Assembly: GCA_963920765.1 (NCBI GenBank)
Contig: OY987242.1
Coordinates: forward strand, 3,932,789-3,996,788
Direction: 5' to 3'
DNA length: 64,000 nucleotides
Origin: Ulota crispa
Taxonomy: Eukaryota; Streptophyta; Bryopsida; Orthotrichales; Orthotrichaceae
Shown here piece after piece: positions 13,965-28,617 of this stretch (position 1 is the first letter of the stretch; each line of letters starts with the position of its first letter). Below the pieces are notes generated by a model that ran no database searches, was not told where the DNA came from, and was given only the letters and a program-made list of their open reading frames with translations. The position numbers and the translations under genes are program-made.

Positions 13965-15085
13965 TAAAAAATAGGCTTGACAATTGACCATATTTCGAAA
14001 ACAGTCCTCAAAATTCAGAAATATCGAAAACAAGCCTCATCTGGGTCTTGAGTTTTTATGGTTGATTTTCTTCAATTCCCAAATCGATTTATGAAGGAAC
14101 TTTTTTTGTTGTTTTCTCTATTTATTATAAATATTGAATTATTGGATTTTCAACTAGCTTTTCAGGAAATGTTTACAAATTGTAGACGATTTTTTCCCAT
14201 TTCAATTGGCTAGCTTTGAACTAGTTTTTGGTTCTTCCCAGACTGCCTCATCATATATCAAAAGTAGGCCCCTTGCAACTAAGATGACCAAAATTTTGTG
14301 CATGTTTATTTGTGGGAATTGATATGAGCACACCTGGGGTTTGATATTTGCACACAAGGAGAGGGGTAAATTTTAGGTATTTACCATCAACAAGCTGAAT
14401 ATGGAAATTTCAAATTCAAATTTGGATTTTGAGACCTTGATTTAGTTTAGAACCACAATGGAGGTTACAACTGAACCACGCCCAATGGAAAAGCTTAACT
14501 TTTTTTACAAACAAAGGTAAAAGTAGTTATTTGCCCCCTAGCTAAGCTTTTCCATTGGGCGTGGTTCAGTTGTAACCTCCATTGTGGTTCTAAACTAAAT
14601 CAAGGTCTCAAAATCCAAATTTGAATTTGAAATTTCCATATTCAGCTTGTTGATGGTAAATACCTAAAATTTATCCCTCTCCTTGTGTGCAAATATCAAA
14701 CCCCAAATGTGCTCATATCAATTCCCACAAATAAACATGCACAAAATTTTGGTCATCTTAGTTGCAAGGGGCCTACTTTTGATATATGATGAGGCGGTCT
14801 GGGAAGAACCAAAAACTAGTTCAAAGCTAGCCAATTGAAATGGGAAAAAATCGTCTACAATTTGTAAACATTTCCTGAAAAGCTAGTTGAAAATCCAATA
14901 ATTCAATATTTATAATAAATAGAGAAAACAACAAAAAAAGTTCCTTCATAAATCGATTTGGGAATTGAAGAAAATCAACCATAAAAACTCAAGACCCAGA
15001 TGAGGCTTGTTTTCAATATTTCTGAATTGTGAGGATTGTTTTTGAAATATGGCCAATTGTCAGGCCTATTTTCGATATTTTCCAT
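13965..15085. repeat. Large inverted repeat, about 540-bp arms
   Basis: The left arm (about 13975-14515) and right arm (about 14525-15070) are near-perfect inverted copies. Shared words include CAATTGACCATATTTC and its counterpart, and AATCGATTTATGAAGG. The inner part is foldback family A copy 3. Confidence 0.9.
14314..14726. mobile_element. Foldback element, family A, copy 3
   Basis: It begins GGGAATTGATATGAGCACAC and ends with the inverted sequence. The arms are almost identical, so this is the youngest-looking copy. It is the centre of the larger inverted repeat. Confidence 0.8.
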
Positions 15086-15626
15086 ACTAATTTTATTCTC
15101 AACTTGTTGCCCATCTTTCCAATGTGATAGCTTGTCATAGGATCTTTAGTGACACTATTCAACACATTATTTGGTGTGCAAGAGACATGCTTGCAGTTTA
15201 GCTTCCACCAAAAACAATTGGAATATGATATGGAGAAAATTCAAATTGGACATTGAAAGCTAACTTCAAACCACAACTTCTCTAAAAAAATTAAAAAAAG
15301 AAAATCAAGATCTGCAAGCAACAAAGTTTCAAATATTTCATAGACACCCAAATTGGGTGCCCTCAAACATTTAGGGGTTAAGAGTGGTAGTAGCAAAGGA
15401 AAACTAGATGCGTTTGAACACACTTTCAGATTGCATGCATATTGCTAATACCCCTCTTAATACCAAGTGTGAACATACTGTAACTAATATCCATGCATGT
15501 GTAAGTGTGTTTTAGGGTTTGAATCAATCCATTACGTACTTTCAATGAGAACTTCCATGATAGGCATAGCAAAATTGGGTGGAAAAAAAAGATCCAGTTA
15601 ACAGTGTACCACCGTCACTACCCTAA

Positions 15627-15749
15627 GGGTATGTTCACACCTAATCTTAAGAGGGGTAATAGCAAAGAAAAATTAGATGCATTTGGACACACCTTTAGAT
15701 TACATTCATATTGCTAATACCCCTCCTAACACCAAATGTGAACATACCC
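15627..15749. mobile_element. Tourist/Harbinger-like MITE, intact 123-bp copy
   Basis: Terminal repeats GGGTATGTTCACA and TGTGAACATACCC are flanked by TAA on both sides (15624-15626, 15750-15752). It is the same length as the copy at 35443. Confidence 0.85.
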
Positions 15750-16454
15750 TAAGTCCATGTCAAACAAGTTAAACTTTTAGATTCTACGTCCAACTTGGTT
15801 TTAAAAATACCCAACGCATCGTATAACATACATTACCACTTTTGGTAGTTTTTCCTGAAACATGATTCGTAACAAGTTACCACAAAAGGAAACCAAATAC
15901 GAAAGCATAAACTTTAGTTACAATTGCCAAACCATAAGTGGTCACATTAACATTGTTACCCCTTAATTTCATAAGGTAATTATAAACACCATAATACACA
16001 CCATTTCCCATTCGAAAACAAAAAAGAGCATGTCAAACAAGAATGGTGTCCAAGTACCAGCATATTATAAAAGACAAATGCACAGAATCACTGCTATGCA
16101 TGAGTTTACAATAAAAATATAGTGATATGAAAAAGAAAATAAGACACAAAAATAATGAAAACTAATCTTAAAGTAGTAAAACACTTAAGTAAACATTTGA
16201 GAAGCTCCTACGGTTTTCAATCCTATTTCAAAAACGTCCAGAAAAGGCTAACTATCCAGCTGCAGATTCAACCAGGGTCAGCACTCATGCTTTGACACAG
16301 CTTTAACAAAAACTCTTATCATACCTGATATGGTATTCTGAGCTGGAAACATCAACAGTAAGAAAAACTAAGCATTCTTTAGTATTCCTGTTGAGAGTGA
16401 GGAATGCAAGAGTTGTTATTTACAAAATCCTCGAGTATTGTCTCAATCAATCAA

Positions 16455-19400
16455 TCAATCTCTTGAAGGAGGAGACGAAATGGGAGACTCGGCTTTCACG
16501 ATATCTGCTCTCAAGCTGAAGTGATGGTCAAGCTCGTCCTCGTAATAAAAGGGCTCTCCGTTCACCACGTACTCTGGTTTCACCATAGCCTTGGGACCAG
16601 CCAAGCTCAGCCACACCGGAAGGAAGACGAGCCCATGCAAGGCGCCCAGTATCACCAGTCCAAAATACATCCGGAAGTAGTACACCTGAAAGATTACAAA
16701 AGGTTGCTATATATTTAGCTTAAATAAATTCTTCATTTTAGTTTACAAAAGCTCTTATACTTTAACTCAAGGTAGAACAAATATACTTCAATACAAGCTT
16801 TTTTTCATAGTTTGATACTTGGAATGTTCAGAAAACTGTTTACAGATAAAAAGCATAAACCATAATGTAAACTAAAGAATGTAAAATTCTAGTGTAGGTT
16901 ACACTAAGAGTGTAGGATTTGCAATCAATTCAAGTAACTTAAGAACTATACATCATGACTCGGAGGAGCTAGTTAAGTCCTAGTGAACAAATAGTAAAAG
17001 GATGTGGATAGTGACCGACCTCAAAAATCTCAGACCGTGAGAAGTAGAGCACCAAAACGCCTGCGAATTTAGTGAGAGTAATCCCACTGGAAACATTGAA
17101 ATAACCACTATCAGCAATGCAAGCGCCTCGGTTTCTCCGTAGTTAAATCACCTCTTTTGTGAAGATTTGAGATTTGCGTTGATACCAGAGAGTATCGTTG
17201 AGGATAATGGTTACCTGAACACAGAAGCTCCCATGAGGACAAGAGCCTTGCTTGCTCTCTCTCCTTTGTATCCTGTGCTCATCTGCGCAAAAGATAGACC
17301 CACGTAGTTAAATGACTCGCATCTAGAGAATTTGGCATCTGGTTTGTGAAGGTAAAAATTAAGTAAAAATGTGGCACGAGATTCTGCAAAAGAGAAAAAA
17401 CGAGGAGGAAGAGAGCTGCTTACGGTGAAGGCGTGAGTAATGTGGACACAGAACTCAACAGCGATACCAATAGCCATGACCAGGTTCACAACGGAGACAG
17501 CATTGAGTTGTATATCCCACACCACCATGAGACCCTGTAGATTGAGCAAAACAACCAGCAAAAGCAATTCAAAGAAGGAAAAAACATTAATAGCTCTATT
17601 CTAGAACGTCCAACTTCAACGGCGTGTCCTAGTAGATGCAGGGCTATTCATCTATGAGACAGAGTTCTAAATGTACTCGAAATATGTACTGTGTACAAGA
17701 ACAAGTGTGGGGTGGACGATGAATCATGATGACCATGAAACTTACCATCAGATCAACAATAATCATTGCAATAACGAACACAATGGTTGTAGCCGTTGAA
17801 ATGCTGCAATGTACAGAGGTATAGAGTAATCAATATGAATTCTAAGGCGTTGAACACCTGAATCTGAATTAGAACACTAAATAGCATAACGTTGCATTTT
17901 TGCAAAAAGAAAAAATACTGAAAACAATTACATTCGAGTAACAGACCTTGTGGTGATAAGCAGGCAGACAAAGAAAACAGCCGCTGCAGAACAAACATAA
18001 ACAGGTCGAATAAGGATGAGAAGCTCTAATTCTACAAAAAAAGACTGCAATTTCTGTACAGCTAGAGCATTTTCTTTCCAATTTCTGTCAAGTCTACTTG
18101 ACATACAAGCACAACAAGAATTACTATAGAATCAAGTTGATTTAGGGTAGTAATGGCACATTGGTCGCACACTGGTCAACCGTACATCACAGGGGCAGCC
18201 CGTCAACTTACCCAATGCAAGAGAGAGGCTGACTACTGTAGTGTGCCATATATCCAGATACTGCTCAAAAAATATGTAGAATACTGAGTATGGAAACACC
18301 TCAATCTGCGACACCAACCACATGACTGTTAGGAAACAACGACATTTGATGTACTTGAACATCTATACTAGAGATAGGATCCAGGTTAAGACATACGCAA
18401 ATACAATAAAATAGTAACAGAGATTTCAGGGTGCTTAATAACAATAACGCACATTCAAAGATTCAGATACTTTGCTGGCAAAATCCTTTGCTGCTTGAAG
18501 TGCATCAATGAAGTCGCTCTGTCACAAATCCAACAAAGATGAAAATCAATCACACTGCCCATCCAACATGTTTTCAGGAATCAGAATTTACAACTTGAAA
18601 TAACTTCAATGATACTTATCCAGCATGCGCTGGAACAGAGAAAAGGCAAGACAAAGAACCATACCTGCTTATTCAAAGGCGTGTGATATGAACGAAATTC
18701 TGATGCCTTTATTGTCCCATTTTCATACCCTGCAACAACCACCATAAAACGCTAGTGGATTGGATTCCATGTTCAAAACCTCTCGAAAATACTGTACCTC
18801 ATTACCAAGGCTAGCCACACAGGAACTCGCCGATTGACAAACAACATCCGGCCTTGGATACTGAAGGTGGTTGAAAAACGCGATATCGAAGGCTCTATTT
18901 CGTTGTAGATTCTTTCATAGGTAGCATTGATTTTAGAGCTGACATTTTTTAGGAAAAAAAGTATCAATAGAAATAGTACCCGTAAGGTCGAGGCTGGTTG
19001 TATACGCTCCATGGCCACCCTTGGCACAATCTGCAGATGGTAGAGCATCCAGAAACCATGGCAATTTACTCTGGAATTGTTCGGTTGATGGTCTTCCTTC
19101 CAATAAATCCGACTGTAAGAAACACTGTACAAAAAGAAAAACTTGTCAGAAATTCTTCTTCTAATGAAAGAACTAAATTGTAGGCCTCAGCACTGCCATG
19201 ATTGAAGGCACAAAGTTCATCCCTGAGAGAAGACCTAAAATTGCAAACGAAAGGTAATCAAACGAGATTGATGCCAGATTACAATAACTCAGGACATAAG
19301 ATCGCACTTTAAGCTGGAAAATTAAGAACTTTCAATACTTGAAAAGGGCTCTTTTCGTAGACTATTAAGGACAAACGCCGGGTTGGCTGAAATACCGTTG

Positions 19401-22400
19401 TGCATTCACTGCACGTGTCGCCGAATCCACATTCCTCGCCTTCAGGACAGCAGGGAGGCTGCATGTACGACCTCAGAATTAAGATGGAAACATCCAACCT
19501 GATATTATATATGACAAAATGGCAACAATAACGAAAGAAAAACCTCCAAAGAACAAAGTGTTCCACTTAGGCGAATATCCTCCTTAAACCAGGAAATTTA
19601 GTGCAGAAACATAAACGAAACATGCATGCTTGTTAACTGCGTTGGATTCCCATCTGTTTCAAGTGAGTCTACCTGATCGTCCGGTGGGCAATAATTTCCT
19701 TCTGGAAACTTTCGGCAACAACCGAAGGCGTTCGGTGACAACCATACCAGGAAATCATCTAACCACGACGCAGCCGGTCGAGAAATGAAACTAGTTTCAG
19801 GTGACAGGGCAGCTCTTGAGATCTGTAAAATTAAACAAACTCACACATTACCAGTAGTAAAAGAATACAGCAGACACCTGTACTTGCCTCATTACCACAA
19901 AGTTGTAAAAGCACTACAAAGTCCAGCTATTTCTGCACATTATATCATACTCGTCAAAATGGACTCGCTTACCTCATTGAGCAAGGAGTTCGGATCACAC
20001 TGGCTAATGGAGCACAACTTATTAGTCTGGTTGCTCCAAATGCTGCAGCAAGGTAGAGAGACGAATAAGAGGCTCTCTAACACAGATTCTACTAAATGGC
20101 TTGATAAATCTTAGCAACTGCCCTTTTCTAAACAGCTAATCTAATCCCTTTGTAGCACATATAACCTCGCAAGGTAGTAACTCCAGAATCACACTAAACC
20201 TAATGAAATTCTGATACAAACCAACATTAAATAGAAGAGAGTCAATTCAAAGAACCTGTAATTGTAGTCCTTAACGACAAAGTATACAGGTGGTCCCACC
20301 CGAAGGTATTCAGTTATATTGTCAAAGTAACCCTGCAAAACGATTGATATACTTCTGTAAGATAAATAAAAAAGCCGTTTCGTAGAATACAATTTGAAGA
20401 TCCAAACCAGATGGAGCTATGATATTAACTCATTCATCAAAATTTCAATGACCACAAGCAACCTATTATGCACAAAGTATCAGGAAAGATGTCGTGATTG
20501 CAAATCCACCTGGAGGTAGGAATCACGTGGCAAAACAATCTTTTGGTTCAAACCAACTGAAATATTTGGTATGATTGCCTGCAATCAAGAGCACAAGCAG
20601 AAGTGAATTCCAAAAGGAGCCATTCCAGAGTTCCAAGTGACACCATTGATGATGTGACGTCCCCACATACGAACTCATAAATGGGTGTAGCGACTTACAA
20701 TACTAGTGAACAGCAAGCCAAAGAAGGCTGCCACCACAGAGGCTTTCACAGCTGGAATCCTCAAGAATGGAGCATGATAATTCTGCAGATTACAGCAGGA
20801 ATATCTTAGCACCAACAACTCTTGCAAATAAGAGACTTCGCTAAAATACAGGAACACACATAATCATTTGAAGTAATCCATAACATTTCCATTCATATGC
20901 ATAAATAAAGAGGTATAAGTAGCCAGTCTATCAAGATGCAAATAATGAAAACATATCAAATAACTAAGAATTATGCCTTTCTTAGCAGCATACCTTCATG
21001 TAGCGGAGAAGTAAGCCAGGCTCGCGCTGTTGCCGTCTTCCTGATCCTGATGTAAAGAACAGTAACATTCTCAGCATTGTCTCAACTATGCATCTAGACG
21101 TATATCATGAATTGATTTACTTCGCTGAAAGACATTATCATCCCTAGACATGAGGGATTTTGCATTTCTCTGATCATATGATGACCAATAAATCTACCAA
21201 AAGCTGAGAATTAATACTTCTCTATTCTGATTAGCAGCGCCGTTGCCAAAGGTTATTACCATAAGGGATGTCATCAATTTCTTCTGCCTCAACAGAAAGA
21301 CAAGGAATGCAATCGACATGACCACTTTCACTCCTGCGGAAGTCGAGAGTGAGGAGAGCTACAAAGGCCGTGATTTGAAGTAGGTAATCCAGAAATACCG
21401 CTACCGCTGCATTTCACAGCCAGATTGGTATCAGTGATAAGAACGCGCAACGTGTTCACAGCAACATATAAATATTTAGGACCACTTCAAGACTTCAGTA
21501 AAGACAGGTAGGTTAACTAGAGTCACCAACTTGCATATACTGTCAAGAACTTGCATTTACTGCATAGAAACAACTGAAAAGGTACTGACGACGGAGAACT
21601 CTAAAATAAGCAGTGATTACAGAATAAGAAGCCCTTTGTAAGAAAACGAGAAGGAGATTTGGAATACCTGCAAAGAGGGAGAAGACTCTGCAAGCAGGCA
21701 TAGGCGTGAATGAACCCACAGCGAAACAAAGAACTTCAGCTAAGCTGGCAAGTGTGATAGAAGGACCCACTTCAGCGAGTGCAAGCCCTACCCGAGCCTC
21801 TAGCTGTAAGTTTAGATCTTGGCGTTTCAAAGCATTTACTAAAATGCACATATTATCCACACCAACCTGCAAGCATAGTAAAAGAATGTTACGTGTAAAA
21901 ATTAATGCAGCACTGTACAGTCTGCACGCAATTGAAAATGAAATAAAACACCTAAAATATTGAGAACTACAACTGAGTCAACCATCACAGCTTAGTAGTT
22001 TTCTTCCAAAACCCTCCCAAAGCACACGTGCACACCAAGAGAGCAGAAATAGTGATAGTCACGTACCGCAAGAACAAGGAACGGAATAACTTCCACGATA
22101 ATGAGTGTTGACTTCACTCCAAAGGCACTGCAAAGACCCATGGATCCAAGCACTGAAACAGCAACAATGAACACTCCTGACAATCCTAGTAGCACCTGCA
22201 GGCATTGAAACCTAACGGTTACATGTGCAGCTAAGACACCTGCTCTAGTTCGCAAAAATACCAATTAGATTTTAATTTCCAAAGTGTTGGTCCATGATAA
22301 GGATTATAACTTAACACGCGTCATGGATAACAAAGAATTAACAAAAAGTAGCAGACGCGGAACAGGTAAATTGACCAACAAGATATAGAGAAGATGGTTC

Positions 22401-25400
22401 TTATAAAAGTGAATAATGACAAACGAAACCACAAGCCCGACTTAAGTTTCAGACCATATTACAGATCTAAGATAGAATTCTCACCGCAAGCGCAGTCAAA
22501 TACATTAGAAGATCCCCTACTGGAAAGGAAAATTTACCTTCGAAGTCACATACAATGGGGCAACAGAGGGGGTGTAATCTCCCAACGTGATAGCGATATA
22601 AACAAACATTACGAGATAACTTATCTGCAAATCATGTGCACATACAAAACGAATAAGATTTTTTTCAATTTATGCTAGACAACATGCAGAAATGTCATTG
22701 GTACTGTGGAAACATCTAAGACCATCATGCCAAAACGATTCGGTGATTGGTCCCCTATCGATCATGCAACATCACAGTGAAGTAATGGAAGGTATATGTG
22801 CTGCAAGTATAGGGCTTAGCAATCAAATCAACCACTCTAAAAGTAACAAGCTAGCGCAGTACTTCAAAATGATAGGTTCAAACTGAATGCCAGAGATGAT
22901 CGAGCCTCAGGAAGTACACAAAGTTGCAGATATCCAAACATGGAATAAATAGACAACAGGGACTTACTGCAATTGTCAAAATATCAGCAGTACTTTCTCT
23001 TTGCAGCTCTGCCTCAATTGAACTTTCAGAAGAGTAAGAGAGTGTTAAATTGCCGACTGCTGCCATTCCCACTAGCTCCTCCTGAAAAACCAGAAAAATC
23101 GTCAACCTTCACTAAGCTTATGTCCAAGTATGAAATTATTTAAAAACAACAAACCCATTCAAATGAGAATTTTGCATTAAGGATCCAAAGCATATTGTTG
23201 ATCAGTACACAAGAAATTTCTTCAGAGGGACAATCAAATACCTTCACAAGCCGAATGAATTCCTGTTCCCAGGCTACTGCAGCAGCATTCCCGTCCTCTG
23301 AAACTGCATTGACAACTGGGTACGTCACCACCAAAGCCGTAGCCTGTTTCACCACAAAAATACGAACGACATTAGACCTAGAGTGATGAAATAATTCCTG
23401 AATCAAAGTACGCGTTACACCATCAATCTGTAGATTTGATATACATAAGTTGTCATAGAATTCATCAAACAGTTGAATCAAATTAATCATCTAGAAATGG
23501 ATCTACTACCGGATCTAATGTATACCACAATCTCAGAATAAAAAGAAATGACCTGGGTATAGTTGTTCCCTGAAAAACCGCCCAAAATAGTGGTAGGATC
23601 CACTGGTCCACCAAAAGCACTGAGACAGGCTTCTGACGATGAATAGTGCTGCCAAATCAACCAGGGGAATGAATATGTGGTTCTGGTAATCAATTACCGA
23701 TACAGATGAGTGAGGTATTGAAGAGCTGCGGATCCTACATCTTGCATTTTACAACAACAAAAAAGTGCCAAAAGCAGAATAAAACGGATTATTTGAGGAA
23801 GGCAACCTCAAAACAGAACTCTGCATGGGAGGCACCCTCGTAATCTTCAAATAGGTAAGGATCCATTTTGAAGTACTGCACGTACAACAGCAGAAAGAGC
23901 ATGTTACATTTCAATGAGGAAAGAAGGCGTAGACAACAACGGAAAAAATTGTCTGCTAATACTAGAAACAAATAGAGGATTCAGACCTGCAGAATACTTT
24001 GAGTAGCGCATGGTGTTCCTAAGGGCTTCAGACAAATATCCTGAAGAGAGATCAATTTTCCAGAGAGGTTACCCCGCACACCATCAACCTGCAAACAAGG
24101 ACACCAAACGAGAATATAAAATATATATGAGGAACTTTACATTCATAACAAACAGTCAAGTAGAGCATTAAATACTCTCTTTTGAGTCATAGCCTGCAAT
24201 CTTCTAGCCATAAACCCATCAAAGCAAACAGAACGTTAAATACAGGTAACTGACTGCATCTCAAGGAACTCTAAGACTTGTTGGCTCATCAATTTGAAGC
24301 TACCAACCAAATGTGATATTGTCTTCATCTCAAGGAATTGAAAACTTGACCCTACTAGCGAAAAAAGCAAACATGCTTATAGAATAAGGGCAACATAAGT
24401 GATTGTTTGTATTATACCTTCTCTTGAATATCAAAAAGAAGCTGCAGATTGTCATCCGTCACAATACTTGGTGCAAGCGAATTCTTATGTGTTGGAACAG
24501 TTGCTAAAATGAGCTGCACACAAGAACTATCAGATTATGCCTTCGAAAGATTAGAGCGGAATAGAAACAGTTTTTAACCCAACCCGGCTTCTCAAAATAA
24601 CACAATATTGAGTTGCAGACGCACTTCAAAGAATAAAAATTTATGATTTCTGACAACAAATGTCTGGAGAAGGCAGCCTCTGTACGTTGTAATCTAAATC
24701 TATTTACGGTTAGACAGAAAAATTGAAACATAACAATGCTGCAAAACCTTTGTGCAGGGCAAGCAAGCGTTATACCTGCTCAATCCTATAAAATGGCGCT
24801 AAGTGACTGTCAAAGAACTCTTTCTCTTCTAAAGCTTTACTCCCAGGACTTACCCAGAGCTGCAGAAAAACATTCCACCAAATTTGTAAGATAATTATTC
24901 GATGAAATTCCCCCATAGTCAAAATTCCAATGAATTATCATCAATTTAGTTTAAAGATGGACGTGTCAAGAACCTTCTCTGGGCGTGTCTCAACATTGAG
25001 ACGTATCAAGCCAAGACATAAGACTACTGTTATTACGAGAGACACTGCCAACACCTTCTTCGCATTGTGGGCAATCCACTCCCCATGTGTTCTGCATATA
25101 CTCACGCATTTCGTGTCATGGTGCAGCACTCCTAGGAACTGGAAAACGGTAAAAAGCATCTGCTAATTTTCTCAGAACAAACATCGCTGGAAATAAGTAG
25201 GAGACATGTCAGAGGATCACAGCGGCCAGAAAGTTCCAAAGCACCTGAATCTTTCGGACAAGAAGGCCTCCATGAATGGTGATCCTGTTGGACCCTTGGG
25301 AGTAGACGAAACTCCGTTTTCCTGTAGATAAATTTCTTCACAAAATTATTACCGAGTAATTACAAAGGCTGAAAATAGCAATCACAAGCGGGGGGGAAGA

Positions 25401-28400
25401 TAAACATGAGCTGAAATCAAGATAAAACCACAAACAAATAAGATAGACAGATCTGTACTTCAGCCAGATGAATTTCAGCATCAGGATCAGGTCGCTCTAA
25501 TTCATTATCTTCACGATTTTGTAAGAGGGGTTCTCCAAAGCCCTCTTCATCCTCAGGCGAATGAAATGTCCACCACCAGCCAAAAATGATGAAAAGAAGG
25601 CATGCGTACAGTGTGAGCATGGTCACGGTCAAACAAGCAACCTGGATGCCATTCCCGATATAATTAAAAATGCGTAACAATACAGATCTGAAGGTAAAGC
25701 CAGTAGAAAATACATGCACCTCCTGAAGGATAAACGAGAATACCATACAACAATAGGAACCATTAAAAAAGTACCTGAAGACCAGCAATTTGAACAGAGC
25801 ATCCTCTATATTCAGGAGGAGCAGGCGGATTTGGCTCAGCGCAGCTACTAGCCCCAGGGCAGTCTCCACAGGAGCATGCAAGGGAAGGATCGGAGCAGGC
25901 AGCAACAGGAGAACTGAGAGGCTCTACAGAAATGCCCTCATTGACGTCCGTTCGAAAGTTGATCGCAAAGGGAGATCCAGGCTCATAAGAGCCAGCTTCT
26001 CTGCCCATGAACGTAAACCATTCTGGACGCACCAAAACATGCTGCTTAGATATACAATCAGAAAGTAGGAGAGAATCACAAACGAAATGGTTCCAAAATC
26101 CACTTCAAGGTCTGAAATATACCCGTGTAGTTTCTTGCACCCCCTCCAATAAAGTCCATGGCACGAGTGTTCATGGCAGCAAATTTCACATCTTTGCAGG
26201 AGTCATATAGCCGTTGCCCATACTCCTCGGTCACAAAGAAGTCAACCGCAGCAACTGTTCTTTTTGTCTGCTTCTGTAAGAATAGAGATTTGAAATTAGC
26301 TTCAACGGTGGATTCATATAGTCCAGACGTTATGTGAGCGAATCTGTCCATCAACAGTCGAATAGGATAACAAAGACCTTGACATGTTTATTAAAGAGAC
26401 GGAATCTTCATTGATATCAAAACGTAGCCATCTTTAAACTTAAACGAATGGAGATAAGGAAAAGGGACTCACTTCGTTGTCAGCGGTTACGTTAATAAAA
26501 AGACCTTGATCCGGGGAGCAAGCAAGCTCACAGAAAAGGTTAAGAAAATTCCGCAAGCATGCAGGACAACCAGTAAGGAAGGGAACAGCCTGCAATGAAA
26601 GGTAGAGTTGTTGTATCAAATATCTGTATGAAAAGGAGCGTAATTGTAAACAACGCAGGGTACCCATTAAGCATTGCCATTATTCCCTCGTCAGCTCTTG
26701 ACAATGAGGCGCTCAAAAGAGCAAACAATTCTGCTCAAACCATTGCGCATAAAAAAATAAAAGTATTTGCTCGAGGGTCATTCTACATATCTGGCAGCGG
26801 CGGAAAGACTCTACCAGAGACATACACAAAACTAACTAGATCGAAAATAACACAAAAGCTTATTTTGAACAAAAGAAGACGATAAAATTTCCAGGAACTA
26901 AGCGTGTCAATGTAATCAACATGTAAGGAAAGAGTCACACCTGCTGAACCTGAGCCCGTAAGAGGGAAAATTGAGTTGGCGTACAACACACATCCCCAGT
27001 GAGCATAGGACATAAGCTCTGAATCTTGAGTGAAAACGCTTCATCGGGCTGATCAAAAATAGAAAATTGTCAAATATTCACTTCCGAACACAGTATGTAA
27101 TTTACTAAATGAAAATGTACTGACAAAAGTCATCTTAGGTCAAGCCAAGAAATTTTATAATGATCGAATGACCTCTCAGCTACGGCATCTCCAACCAACT
27201 CTTCTGCAATCTCTTCAGAAGACTGACACTAAACGATGCCCTGTCTACATAAAAATCTCTACAATAACTCCATATTTTTCTGCGGTTACGTGATCCCCCA
27301 AAAGGATGAACACAAAATCTTACAGTGACTGCAGGAGAGGGGTCAGGGCAATTGAGTTCTTTCCCATCTGAGCGACTTCCACAAAGATCATACATCGCAC
27401 ATGTGTTCTTTCCATAACTCGATCCTCTGTAAAAGGAATCACACCAAGTGTACAGCTTTGAGTAAACCAGTTCTCTCTAAAAACGATGAATTTGAAAACA
27501 GAGAAACGTCAAGAAACGATACGAGAATATAATAGTTCACTTACAAACGCGGGCCTTCTGGAATAGATACTTCTGTTGCAAATCCTTGCACTGAAACTGC
27601 AGCCTGCAATACAACCAACCATAAAGATTATGCACTACAATCACAACACCATCGCAGCTCCCGAGTTCCTCATTGGATCGTCTCCTACCCCTCAGTGCAT
27701 GTGATTCTAATCCTGGAACCTTCACAGCCTCTACAGGGGTTTAAAAAAATCTCAAGTGCTTTCCTTAAAAGGCAAAAAGATATAATACAGTCCTCGTAGA
27801 TCATCACGGCTCACCATCAAAGAACGAGGTATAAGATCCCTCCAGGAAAAAGAAAGGCAAAAGCAACTTCAGCCTATTCGATGCAATGTTGAATCTTTCA
27901 GTGTTACTGATATTATGCATTCAAATTACAGAATATCCTAAATTCAATCAGCACAAATTCATATATTCAATACTCAGCAAGACCTTAAGAGCCAATAAAT
28001 TGTGAGAAATATGCCGTTTCTTAACTCGGAAAACCATGATTCAATCAAATTTCAGCTGCTTAATACAAAACTGAACACTGCAAAATACGAAACATGCCCT
28101 TCAATGCAAGCCGATTCGACAATAGCTCCAATCTGAGTCACTCCCCCTCACGATTCCGCAATTGCGAGGATTCTACTCAATGAATAACTTCTCAATCCCT
28201 AGAGAACGAAGAAGTTCAAAACGAGTCTTGTGTTTTTCGATTAGGTCATACAGAGGCTTTTTTGACGAATTTCGTCTTCTCTATCGACCAAAGCACGCAA
28301 TTATCTTCACTGATTCTACTGAAATATAACGTGACTTCATCTCAAATGGATTTCTCACAGTACAGACAACCGAACTAATCATTGCGAAACCATGAATCCT

Positions 28401-28617
28401 TGGTCTTTTAGGGGATAAGTAAAAATTTACATACATACAAATAATTAAATTTCAAAAAAATCCTTGAACATTGCTCCAAGGGAGAAAAACAAAAAAGCCA
28501 GTTGATTGCGGAAAGCCTCAGAAGAATATGAAACTGCGGGATCGTCATTCAACTTACCTGGATGAAGAGAAGAAGAAAATCCAGAAGAGCCAACGCAAAC
28601 CAGCCGGCCTTTCCCAT
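16455..28617 (-). CDS. NPC1: NPC1-type intracellular sterol transporter, 1314 aa, 38 exons
   Basis: NPC1 proteins move sterol out of late endosomes or the vacuole through the limiting membrane. I placed 38 exons, all GT-AG, 3945 nt with the frame closing: 28558-28617, 27545-27603, 27324-27426, 26941-27048, 26473-26589, 26123-26273, 25775-26022, 25459-25641, 25245-25321, 24974-25091, 24776-24859, 24418-24513, 23987-24088, 23807-23875, 23553-23648, 23242-23343, 22968-23081, 22538-22624, 22067-22195, 21668-21866, 21260-21406, 20994-21046, 20699-20782, 20510-20578, 20256-20332, 19973-20042, 19673-19822, 19396-19458, 18980-19112, 18665-18729, 18453-18518, 18212-18305, 17947-17983, 17746-17803, 17424-17534, 17215-17282, 17020-17086 and 16455-16685. 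Residues 1-20 are a signal peptide ([20 protein letters not shown]). The Cys-rich NPC1_N domain follows ([20 protein letters not shown] near 115-135). TM1 is near 283-308 and TM2 near 380-400 before NVETRPEK. The sterol-sensing domain spans about 630-800, and a second membrane block starts near 1095. A Cys-rich loop ([20 protein letters not shown]) is at 985-1004. No lesion was seen. Plants often carry one or two NPC1 genes. Confidence 0.96.

Larger units (their letters stand above)
13357..15377. mobile_element. TTAA-type (piggyBac-like) element inside the Tourist MITE
   Basis: The ends are CCCCTAAATGCC at the left and CATTTAGGGG at the right, with TTAA after the right end and ATAA before the left. 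Intact copies of the host MITE (15627, 35443) have one TTAA at this point. It contains the foldback at 13965. No transposase-like ORF was seen. Confidence 0.65.
13330..15480. mobile_element. Tourist/Harbinger-like MITE split by a later insertion
   Basis: The left end GGGTATGTTCACACTTGG and right end CCAAGTGTGAACATACTG are inverted repeats flanked by TAA (13327-13329, 15481-15483), the Harbinger-type target. The right 90 bp match the intact 123-bp copy at 15627. The TTAA-type element at 13357 splits it. Confidence 0.75.
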
